Shown: positions 47,099-54,379 of the stretch, one piece after another
Numbering within the stretch: position 1 is the first letter of the stretch
How the letters are laid out: each line of letters starts with the position of its first letter
Source: Aquimarina sediminis
GTDB taxonomy: Bacteria > Bacteroidota > Bacteroidia > Flavobacteriales > Flavobacteriaceae
NCBI RefSeq assembly: GCF_002895435.1
Contig: NZ_POYJ01000003.1
Coordinates: 433,645-497,644 of the forward strand
Direction: 5' to 3'
Length of the DNA stretch: 64,000 nucleotides
The notes under the pieces: generated by a model
What the model was told of the DNA's origin: nothing
The model's database searches: none
What the model saw: only the letters and a program-made list of their open reading frames with translations
Made by a program: the position numbers and the translations under genes

Positions 47099-47893
47099 AT
47101 GCAATATCAAGGAGTACTTACAAAGATGCAGACAGAAATAGGAGATCCTATTCAGTACTATTTAATTTTTGAGTCTGATTTTATACAAATGAATCAGCTA
47201 TTAAACAAAAGAATAAGGATAGAATTTGTAGAGTATCAATGTCTTGCTTGTGGTGAGAATAAAAAAATATTCAGACAGGGATATTGCTATGATGATTTTT
47301 ACAATCAACCTCAAGTAGGGGATTGGGTAATGCGACCAGAACTAAGTACCGCACATTTGGATATTGAAGACAGGGATTTAGAATTTGAAAAGAAAGCACA
47401 GCTCCAACCTCATATAGTATATTTGGCAAATTCAAGTAATGTTAAGGTGGGCGTAACTCGAAAATCTCAAGTGCCTACACGATGGATAGATCAGGGAGCA
47501 CATGAGGCTATAGAGGTTGTTGAGGTTCCTAATCGTTATTTGGCAGGTATTACAGAGGTAGCGTTAAAAGAAAAGGTTGCAGATAAGACTAACTGGCGTA
47601 CTATGCTTAAAAATGAAATAGTTGACGAAAACCTAATCGAATATAAAAACAAGCTTAAGGATTTTATTCCTGAAGAGGTAAAAGAGTATTTTATTGAAAA
47701 CGGAAAAGAGACTCAGCTTCGTTTTCCGGTAATTCAATATCCTAATAAATTAAAAAGCCTTAATCTAGAAAAAACACCTGAGTACTCAGGTGTTCTTAAA
47801 GGAATCAAAGGACAGTATCTTATTTTTGAAGATAATACAGTTTTTAATGTTAGAAATAATGAAGGATATGTCGTTAGTATATCAATACTTTAA
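47099..47893 (+). CDS. DUF2797 family protein
   Basis: The 264-residue protein has a probable zinc knuckle, C-x2-C (YQCLACGENKKIF) followed by a third cysteine in QGYCYDDF, near residues 55-70. A GIY-YIG-like segment follows (HIVYLANSSNVKVGVTRKSQVPTRWIDQGA, near residues 103-132) with E in GITEVALKEKV. This is the DUF2797 layout; the biochemical role is unknown. It is rightward between two leftward genes. Confidence 0.88.
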   Translation: MQYQGVLTKMQTEIGDPIQYYLIFESDFIQMNQLLNKRIRIEFVEYQCLACGENKKIFRQGYCYDDFYNQPQVGDWVMRPELSTAHLDIEDRDLEFEKKAQLQPHIVYLANSSNVKVGVTRKSQVPTRWIDQGAHEAIEVVEVPNRYLAGITEVALKEKVADKTNWRTMLKNEIVDENLIEYKNKLKDFIPEEVKEYFIENGKETQLRFPVIQYPNKLKSLNLEKTPEYSGVLKGIKGQYLIFEDNTVFNVRNNEGYVVSISIL

Positions 47894-47900
47894 TTCGTAT

Positions 47901-49382
47901 TTATTTTTGTAATATTTCTAATTCTTCTTTGCCGTACAGTTCGCATTGTTGCAAGGTGTCTTTAATATCTTCAATTGTTGTTCGTGGGTTTATAAGGCAC
48001 ATTCTTAATACAACCTGTCCTTGTAAAACAGTAGTTACTAATAGAGCTTCTCTGGATGCAACAATTTTTTTAGAGATGTTCTGATTAATATGGTCTAGTT
48101 CTTTTTCAGAAAGATCTTTCCCGATGGGGTGATATCTAAAATTTATAATAGCAAGCGTTGCAGGAGATGTAATTTCCCAATACGTACTTTTTCTTAAGAT
48201 TTTTTCAGTTTGCTCAGCAAGGTCTATGTTATATTGTATAGCTTTCTTAAAAGATGAAAGACCAAATGTTTTTAGAGACATATAGAACTTTAAAGCTCTA
48301 AAACGACGAGTTAACTGGATACCGTGATCATAAAAATTTATTTCAGATTCATTACCCTCTATGTCTCTGAGGTATTCTGGTTTTTCACTAAAAGTACTAC
48401 TTAGCCAATTATGATCCTTAACTAATAAACATCCAATTTCGTATGGCTGAAAAAACCACTTATGGGGGTCTACCGTTAAGGAATCTGCTCGTTCGATTCC
48501 TTTTAAAAGCTTTTTCCCTTTGTTGGTTAGAATTGATGCTCCGCCATAAGCTCCATCTACATGCATCCATAGGTTTTCTTCTTGGCATATGTCTGCAATT
48601 TCATCCATTGGATCTACAGTTCCGGTATTTGTAGTTCCTGCAGATGCAATTATACAAAAAGGCTGTAGACCTTCGAGGCGATCTTTGGCAATTACATTTT
48701 TTAGCTTATTTAGTCCTACTTTAAACTCAAGATCTGTAGGGATAAGACGAATTTGCTCTTTTTTAAAGCCAATTACCTTGATTGCTTTTATGTTTGAAGA
48801 GTGTGCCTGATCGGATAGATAAATTACAGCTTTAGAAAAATCTTGCCCACATTTTATTCTTCTGGCAGTTACTAATGCAGTAAGGTTAGCCATAGAGCCA
48901 CCACTAGTAAATATACCACCTCCCTTTTTCGTCGGAAACCCAAAAATCTTGAGCAACCAATGCATTACTACAATTTCTAGCTCTGCAGCTGCAGGAGAAG
49001 CAGCCCATCCTCCAGAAAATATATTAAATCCTGTTGCAATTGTGTCTGCCATAGCACTTATATAGTTGCTTGGACCAGGTACAAAAGAATAAGATTTTGG
49101 GTGAGAAACAATATTGCTATTAGGAATGATTTGATCCATTACAAAATCCAAAACTTCATTAGCCGGAGCCGGATCGTTAGGGATCTGTTCTGTTAGTAAC
49201 GAGTCCATTTCTTCTCTAGAGGCAATTGTGACTGGTTTCTTTGAGCTTTGAGTTTCAAAATGATCTACAATATGGTCTATGATCTTATAGCCATATTGCT
49301 GCATTTCTTCTTTTGATAGTCTTAGTTTTGAATTGAGGTCTTCTTTAGTCACTGCAAAATAATTTTTATAGGTATGAGGCAA
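47901..49382 (-). CDS. PLP-dependent group II decarboxylase
   Basis: The 493-residue protein is a pyridoxal-dependent decarboxylase of the aromatic-L-amino-acid/glutamate/2,4-diaminobutyrate group. It shows GGIFTSGGSMANLTAL, ASAGTTNTGTVDPM, HVDGAYGGAS and the PLP lysine in SLTVDPHKWFFQPYE (near residue 308). Which amino acid it decarboxylates cannot be decided from the sequence. A LysE-type exporter follows 72 bases upstream on the same strand. Confidence 0.92.
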   Translation of the reverse strand: MPHTYKNYFAVTKEDLNSKLRLSKEEMQQYGYKIIDHIVDHFETQSSKKPVTIASREEMDSLLTEQIPNDPAPANEVLDFVMDQIIPNSNIVSHPKSYSFVPGPSNYISAMADTIATGFNIFSGGWAASPAAAELEIVVMHWLLKIFGFPTKKGGGIFTSGGSMANLTALVTARRIKCGQDFSKAVIYLSDQAHSSNIKAIKVIGFKKEQIRLIPTDLEFKVGLNKLKNVIAKDRLEGLQPFCIIASAGTTNTGTVDPMDEIADICQEENLWMHVDGAYGGASILTNKGKKLLKGIERADSLTVDPHKWFFQPYEIGCLLVKDHNWLSSTFSEKPEYLRDIEGNESEINFYDHGIQLTRRFRALKFYMSLKTFGLSSFKKAIQYNIDLAEQTEKILRKSTYWEITSPATLAIINFRYHPIGKDLSEKELDHINQNISKKIVASREALLVTTVLQGQVVLRMCLINPRTTIEDIKDTLQQCELYGKEELEILQK

Positions 49383-49454
49383 AGATAGGCTGATTAGGAT
49401 AATATTACTTGTATAAATGTTTAAAAAAATGGTATTTTGGTAGGTAATCGTATG

Positions 49455-50093
49455 TTATTCTGTGAGGATTTTAATGCCCTGAAAGATTGAAAGTATCACC
49501 AAAGCAATTCCGATAATTTTAGAAAGTCTGGCTTGCGAATTACCTTGTTTTTGGGCTATTTTGTTACCCCATTGACTATAAAGGTATAAAGTGACGACTT
49601 TTCCTAAATAGATTCCTAGAAAGAAAAAAATAAGTGAGGTAACCGAGTTTTTGGTGGTAAGCTCAAAGATATATTTGTTAATTAAGGAAATTGCGAGGAT
49701 CCAATAGATAATTACTGGAGGGTTCAAAAGTGCCAAAGAGAAACCAGTGAGAAATTTGGAGCTTGTTAATTTGATCCTTTTGGACTTGGGTTTACCACTT
49801 AATTTACTTTTAAAGAGTAAAAAATATATGCCAATACTAAAGAAGAGTAGTATAAATATGATTTGGATCCATTGATTTTCTTGGAAGAAATTAGATAATT
49901 CTAGACTGCAGTGGAGTGCAAAAAAAGCTAGAAACACTTCCCCAATGCCAGCTGCAATAACTATATAAGAGGCTTTTTTAATATTTTCTTTAATCGTTGT
50001 GTTTATAACGGCTAAGTTAACAGCGCCTAGAGGCATAGCACCAATTATAGCCACGAGAATTCCTAATATAAGATATAGGGCTAATGAAGTCAT
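49455..50093 (-). CDS. LysE family amino acid exporter
   Basis: The 212-residue protein has about six membrane helices and the LysE/RhtB N-terminal pattern GAMPLGAVNLAVINTTIKEN, plus the re-entrant GFSLALLNPPVIIYWILA. The family exports amino acids or amines across the inner membrane. It lies just upstream of the leftward decarboxylase gene, so export of the same amino acid or its amine product is possible (inference). Confidence 0.9.
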   Translation of the reverse strand: MTSLALYLILGILVAIIGAMPLGAVNLAVINTTIKENIKKASYIVIAAGIGEVFLAFFALHCSLELSNFFQENQWIQIIFILLFFSIGIYFLLFKSKLSGKPKSKRIKLTSSKFLTGFSLALLNPPVIIYWILAISLINKYIFELTTKNSVTSLIFFFLGIYLGKVVTLYLYSQWGNKIAQKQGNSQARLSKIIGIALVILSIFQGIKILTE

Positions 50094-50149
50094 AAAGATT
50101 TAGTAGTTGTAAGCTAAATAATCTTACAAATTTAAGATTATAAAAGCAT

Positions 50150-50171
50150 AGAAGCGGCATTTGCCGCTTCT
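50150..50171 (-). terminator. Hairpin downstream of duplicated cassette
   Basis: A 10-bp perfect stem (agaagcggca/tgccgcttct) with a 2-base centre lies 47 bases after the stop of the 146-residue protein gene; a weak T-rich stretch follows in the leftward direction. Confidence 0.55.
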
Positions 50172-50217
50172 AACCCTAAGTAAATATGATAATTAAAACA
50201 CGTTATCAAATTAATTT

Positions 50218-50658
50218 TTAGAAATTACTATTAACACCTATCCTCATTTTTTTTATGATTTCTTCATAATAAAGAATAGTCCAGATAATTTTTTCGGTAT
50301 CAGCGTAGGGTACTAACTCTTCAATAGTAGTTTTTGTAGTTTCCAAACTTTTACGAGTGGATTCTGTATTGTGTCTTAAGATTTTAAGATGTCTAGAATC
50401 TTCTTTGATGCCAATATCGCTTAATCGAACATTGGCTTCATGTGTAAGGGATAAAAAAGGAAGTGTTGTTATGATTTCTTCAACCCTATCCTGGTATAGT
50501 TTTACTAGTTCTCCTTTTTTGAGAGCTTGTAAATCATTAATGGTGTGAAATTTATTTATTTGATCTCGTTGTGTAAAAAAGATAGCTTCATTTGTTTGTT
50601 GAGCGAAAATTATACTTGTTGTTAGAAAAAAAATTAAATAGGATGATATTTTTGACAT
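50218..50658 (-). CDS. Secreted 146-residue protein, cassette copy B
   Basis: The protein has a signal peptide (MSKISSYLIFFLTTSIIFAQ). The mature part is probably all helical (LQALKKGELVKLYQDRVEEI, ADTEKIIWTILYYEEIIKKMRIG). It is a clear paralogue of the protein encoded at 52470-52907, sharing INKFHTI..L..LKKGEL.KLY.DRV.EI and the end IIKK.RIG.N.NF. Each copy follows a beta-helix protein gene on the leftward strand. The function is unknown. Confidence 0.85.
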   Translation of the reverse strand: MSKISSYLIFFLTTSIIFAQQTNEAIFFTQRDQINKFHTINDLQALKKGELVKLYQDRVEEIITTLPFLSLTHEANVRLSDIGIKEDSRHLKILRHNTESTRKSLETTKTTIEELVPYADTEKIIWTILYYEEIIKKMRIGVNSNF

Positions 50659-50711
50659 AAGACTGACTATTAATCGATATTAAAGTTTGAGAGGTTTATA
50701 CTTAATTTTAG

Positions 50712-51980
50712 TTATTGCATAACCATATAATTATTTAAGGATTGTTTTAAGTGGAATTTTGGAGCAATTGCACTTTTTGGATCATTAAATAAATCATTTA
50801 CTCCTACAAAGTTTTCAGTAAATCTATTATATTTCAAAATATCCAAAGTCCCATCAATTCCTTTGAGACTAGAGCTGATGCCTTTGCCATGAATGTTAAA
50901 AAAACTATTGTCCATCATAAACGCTTTTTGCATTACGGCAAGTGATGTATACGAATTGTCAAATTTTACTACATCAGAGAATCCCGAAATTTTAGAATTG
51001 TGGATATAAGTCATAGCTGAGTTTGATGCAGAAATTGCAGCTGTGGTGTGTTGGTAATTGGTTTTGTCAGATAAGTTTACCAGCGTCGCATTGGTAATGG
51101 TAACATCTGTAACTGCACTAGGTTTAATATATCCAAGTTCTTTATTAAAACCATTTACATCTATAGCATATGATCCTTTTGAGCTATTGATAAAAGGGTG
51201 TCTAATGGCCAGAACATTGTTTAAAATGCCTTTAAAACCTTCAGAAATTTGATAATCATCTCCCTGTGCTTTAAGAGAAACTAGATTTCTCATGTTGTTT
51301 TTTCCTCCTTTAATGGCATACGAATTCTGACCAGAATAACTTACCATGATATCTTCTACTATAGAAGAGGTTCCTATTCCGTATAAAGATAATCCATTAG
51401 AACCAACCGCTCTTTTTGTAGAATTACCAGAAAATTCGATTCTTACGTATCTTAATATTGTTGTTTCTTCATCTATTTGATTCCCTCCGTATACAGAATA
51501 TTGAGGGTTATAGTTTCCTTCGATGATACCATTTCCTGAAACGGTATTTACTTTTCCCGATCCGGCAATAATTATACCACCCCAATCACCGCTGTTTCTT
51601 GATTTGGGAGCTTTACTTGATGTAAAAACAATAGGATACGCCTTGGATCCAGCAGCAATTAATTTAGACCCTCTAGTAATTATAAGATTAGCTGGGTTTT
51701 CATAATCACATCGTACTACTGTTCCTTCCTGGATTGTTAATGATGCTCCATTGGTTACATACACATCACCAGATATAGAATAGGTAACATCATTTCTTAA
51801 ATAGGTGTGTTCAGAAATAATGTTAGGTAACTTCTCTTCAGCTTTAGGGTAATCTGTTTTGTTTGGCACAAAATCTGTCCACCCTTTAATCCATCTGTCA
51901 TTATTTTCATTAAAATCTTGAGCAAAAGCTATAGAGGTAAATAATAAAATAAAAGCTGTTAATAGAGAACATCTTTTCAT
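50712..51980 (-). CDS. Secreted right-handed beta-helix protein, cassette copy B
   Basis: The 422-residue protein has a signal peptide (MKRCSLLTAFILLFTSIAFAQ). It continues with WIKGWTDFVPN, TYSISGDVYVTNGASLTIQ and DWGGIIIAGSGKVN, patterns typical of parallel beta-helix surface proteins in Bacteroidota. No catalytic residues or T9SS C-terminal domain were recognised; it ends LKQSLNNYMVMQ. It is a full-length paralogue of the protein at 52941-54209. The partner gene follows after 53 bases. Confidence 0.88.
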   Translation of the reverse strand: MKRCSLLTAFILLFTSIAFAQDFNENNDRWIKGWTDFVPNKTDYPKAEEKLPNIISEHTYLRNDVTYSISGDVYVTNGASLTIQEGTVVRCDYENPANLIITRGSKLIAAGSKAYPIVFTSSKAPKSRNSGDWGGIIIAGSGKVNTVSGNGIIEGNYNPQYSVYGGNQIDEETTILRYVRIEFSGNSTKRAVGSNGLSLYGIGTSSIVEDIMVSYSGQNSYAIKGGKNNMRNLVSLKAQGDDYQISEGFKGILNNVLAIRHPFINSSKGSYAIDVNGFNKELGYIKPSAVTDVTITNATLVNLSDKTNYQHTTAAISASNSAMTYIHNSKISGFSDVVKFDNSYTSLAVMQKAFMMDNSFFNIHGKGISSSLKGIDGTLDILKYNRFTENFVGVNDLFNDPKSAIAPKFHLKQSLNNYMVMQ

Positions 51981-52404
51981 AAGTAGTTTATTTTCGGGGT
52001 TAAACTTTTGGAAGAAATTTCTTTCTCTCCAATTTTTGGGATTACTAAGATAAAAGAGTTTAGGTAAAGTTGGTTACGTGTTTACCGTAAACTTTGTAGG
52101 TTTGTCGACATTTTAACTTAAATTAATAAAATTTTATAAGTAAAATTCCTACATATTCAATTTTTTACTTGCTTGGTAATCAAAAAATTAACTAATGTTT
52201 GTCCGTAAAAGTAAATTGTTAGGCAAAATTTGGTGTTTATTTTTGGTTTTTGCCGAAAATGGGGCGTTTCCCCCTATATTTTGGTGTAGATTTATGAATA
52301 AAATTGTTCGTTTTTACTGATTTATAACTAAAAAAAACGATGTAATGCGTATAAGTGACCTTTTTTATGTAGTTATTAGGTATTTTTCTTACATCAAATA
52401 GAAT
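51981..52404. other. Intergenic region between cassette copies
   Basis: No reading frame of note is present. The region holds the TTACG-N7-CGTAA site at 52074-52090 and AT-rich DNA with a G/C-rich blip (ggggcgtttccccc, an inverted repeat near 52261). It presumably contains the promoter of cassette copy B. Confidence 0.55.
52074..52100. promoter_or_regulatory. Palindromic operator-like site TTACG-N7-CGTAA
   Basis: The palindrome arms are at 52074-52078 and 52086-52090, followed by TTTGTAGG to 52100, matching the site at 9678-9704 at 23 of 27 positions. It lies 94 bases upstream of the leftward beta-helix gene that starts at 51980. Confidence 0.5.
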
Positions 52405-52440
52405 AAAAAATCAGCTTACTTTGTAGTGAGCTGATTTTGT
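52405..52440 (-). terminator. Terminator of cassette copy A
   Basis: A 10-bp stem (aaaatcagct/agctgatttt) is followed by T-rich sequence in the leftward direction, 30 bases after the stop at 52470. Confidence 0.8.
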
Positions 52441-52469
52441 GTGTAGTAGTGTTAGGTAGACGAAATGTT

Positions 52470-52907
52470 TTAGAAATTTCCGTTGGCTCCGATCCTGATT
52501 TTTTTAATTATTTCTTCAAAGTATAAAATTGCCCATATAATTTTTTCGGTATCAGCATAAGGGATAAAGTCTGAAATTATAGTACCTGTACTTTCAACGC
52601 TTTCTAATGTCGTAGTATGATACTTGTTAAGTGATTTTAAATGATCAGAGCTTTCTTTTATTCCTATATCAGATAATTTCACACCAGCTTCATTGGTTAG
52701 CGCTAGATACGGTAAAACTGTCATTATTTCATTAACACGATCTGCATATAACTTAATAAGTTCTCCTTTTTTTAAGTTTTCTAATTCGTCTATGGTATGA
52801 AACTTATTGATTAAAGCTTGTTGATCAAAAAAAACATTCTTTTTTGTTTGCGAATAGCTAAGGTTCGTAATAAAGAGAGAAAAAAAAATGATACTAAGTA
52901 ATTTCAT
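52470..52907 (-). CDS. Secreted 146-residue protein family, cassette copy A
   Basis: The 145-residue protein has a signal peptide (MKLLSIIFFSLFITNLSYSQ) and a helical mature part nearly colinear with the copy at 50218-50658 (LENLKKGELIKLYADRVNEI; VKLSDIGIKESSDHLK; PYADTEKIIWAILYFEEIIKK). The end RIGANGNF mirrors RIGVNSNF. It follows the beta-helix gene copy A with a 33-base gap. Confidence 0.85.
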   Translation of the reverse strand: MKLLSIIFFSLFITNLSYSQTKKNVFFDQQALINKFHTIDELENLKKGELIKLYADRVNEIMTVLPYLALTNEAGVKLSDIGIKESSDHLKSLNKYHTTTLESVESTGTIISDFIPYADTEKIIWAILYFEEIIKKIRIGANGNF

Positions 52908-52940
52908 TATGATGATGATTTTGAGTGGAAATATCCAAAT

Positions 52941-54209
52941 TTACTGCATTACAGTATAATTTTCTGACTCTTTTAATGTGAATTTTGGATTTTTTTCATC
53001 ATTAGGGTCAGTAAACAAATCATTAGCACTTCTAAAATAGTTTGTATACATGTTGTATTTTAGTAATTGATCTGTATTTATTTCAGACTCATATTGTGTT
53101 AATACTGTTTTACTATGTACATTAAAAACACTATTTTCTAATGAAAAGTAATTTTTAAGGTCAGAATACGATTGATATGTCTTGTCAAATTTTACAACAT
53201 TTGCAAAACCGGATATACGAGAATCTGTAAGATTAAGCCTAGTTCTGTTTTTGGCAGAAATCGCCGCAGTTGTATGTTGGTAATTGCTATTGTTAGAAAG
53301 GTTTATGATTGTTGCATTTTTGATATGTATATCGGACAATGATTTTAAATCAAGAAAACCTTCTTTTTTATCATAGCCATCTGCTTCTATAGCATAAGAA
53401 CCACTTATGTCACTTATGTAAGGGTGTCTTATTGCCAGAATATTATCTAATTCTCCCTGATATCCTAAAGTGAAATCATAATCATCATCTTTTGCTTTAT
53501 AAGAGATTAAGTTATGTAGGTTACTTTTACCTCCATAACACTCAAAAGAATCGTCTGCCGAGTAACTAATCATAATGTTATTGATTATAGAATTGCTTCC
53601 CAAGGCATATAGTGATAATCCATTTAACTCTTTGGATTGATTAATTTTATTTCCTGCAAATTCAATTCTTACGTATGATAGTATTGTAGTCAGTTCATTT
53701 TCTTGGGTACCACCATAGGATGAATATTGAGGTAAGAAATTGCCTTCTATGGTTTTAGAGGTTGAGGGCGAATTGATTTTTCCAGACCCTGCAATTACAA
53801 TACCTCCCCAATCTCCTGATTTTCTAGATTTTCTTGGTTCATTTGAGGTGAATACAATCGGAAGTCCTTTTGTGCCTCTTGCAATTAATTTGGAACCTTT
53901 TGTTATTAATAAGCTAGCGGTCTTTTCTGTGTCGCATCTTATAATAGTACCTTCTTGTATTGTTAGGGTAGCATTATTGGTGACATAAACATTTCCAGAC
54001 ATTAGATAGGTAACGTCATTTTTTAAGTAAGAATCTCGATCAATGATATTAGGAAGTACTTCTTCGGGCTCTGGATATTCTTTTTGGTTAGGGTTAAAGC
54101 ATGTCCATCCTTTGATCCATTTCATTTGATTGTCAGTTGTTTCTATTTGCGAGAATGAAAATAAAGGAAATAAACAAAAAAGAATCAGGGTGGGGGTATT
54201 CAATTTCAT
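52941..54209 (-). CDS. Secreted right-handed beta-helix protein, cassette copy A
   Basis: The frame starts at 54254, but ATG at 54209 gives the signal peptide MKLNTPTLILFCLFPLFSFSQ and is chosen (422 residues, the same as copy B). Matching segments include WIKGWTCFNPN, NVYVTNNATLTIQEGTIIRCD, SGDWGGIVIAGSGKIN and NYQHTTAAISA. Identity with copy B looks high throughout, so the duplication covers the whole gene. A half-site TTACG occurs 52 bases upstream. Confidence 0.88.
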   Translation of the reverse strand: MKLNTPTLILFCLFPLFSFSQIETTDNQMKWIKGWTCFNPNQKEYPEPEEVLPNIIDRDSYLKNDVTYLMSGNVYVTNNATLTIQEGTIIRCDTEKTASLLITKGSKLIARGTKGLPIVFTSNEPRKSRKSGDWGGIVIAGSGKINSPSTSKTIEGNFLPQYSSYGGTQENELTTILSYVRIEFAGNKINQSKELNGLSLYALGSNSIINNIMISYSADDSFECYGGKSNLHNLISYKAKDDDYDFTLGYQGELDNILAIRHPYISDISGSYAIEADGYDKKEGFLDLKSLSDIHIKNATIINLSNNSNYQHTTAAISAKNRTRLNLTDSRISGFANVVKFDKTYQSYSDLKNYFSLENSVFNVHSKTVLTQYESEINTDQLLKYNMYTNYFRSANDLFTDPNDEKNPKFTLKESENYTVMQ

Positions 54210-54379
54210 AACAACGGGGTTTAGTTTTGATGATAAAATTATGACTATATGCATGTTTTATTACGGTCATAAGATTACTAAATTGTTAACCCAGCTTTAC
54301 TAAATTTATTGTACAGTAAATGGCTTTTGTTACAAGATGGCTATATACCTTGTTCGAGTATAATTTTGATGTCTTTTAC

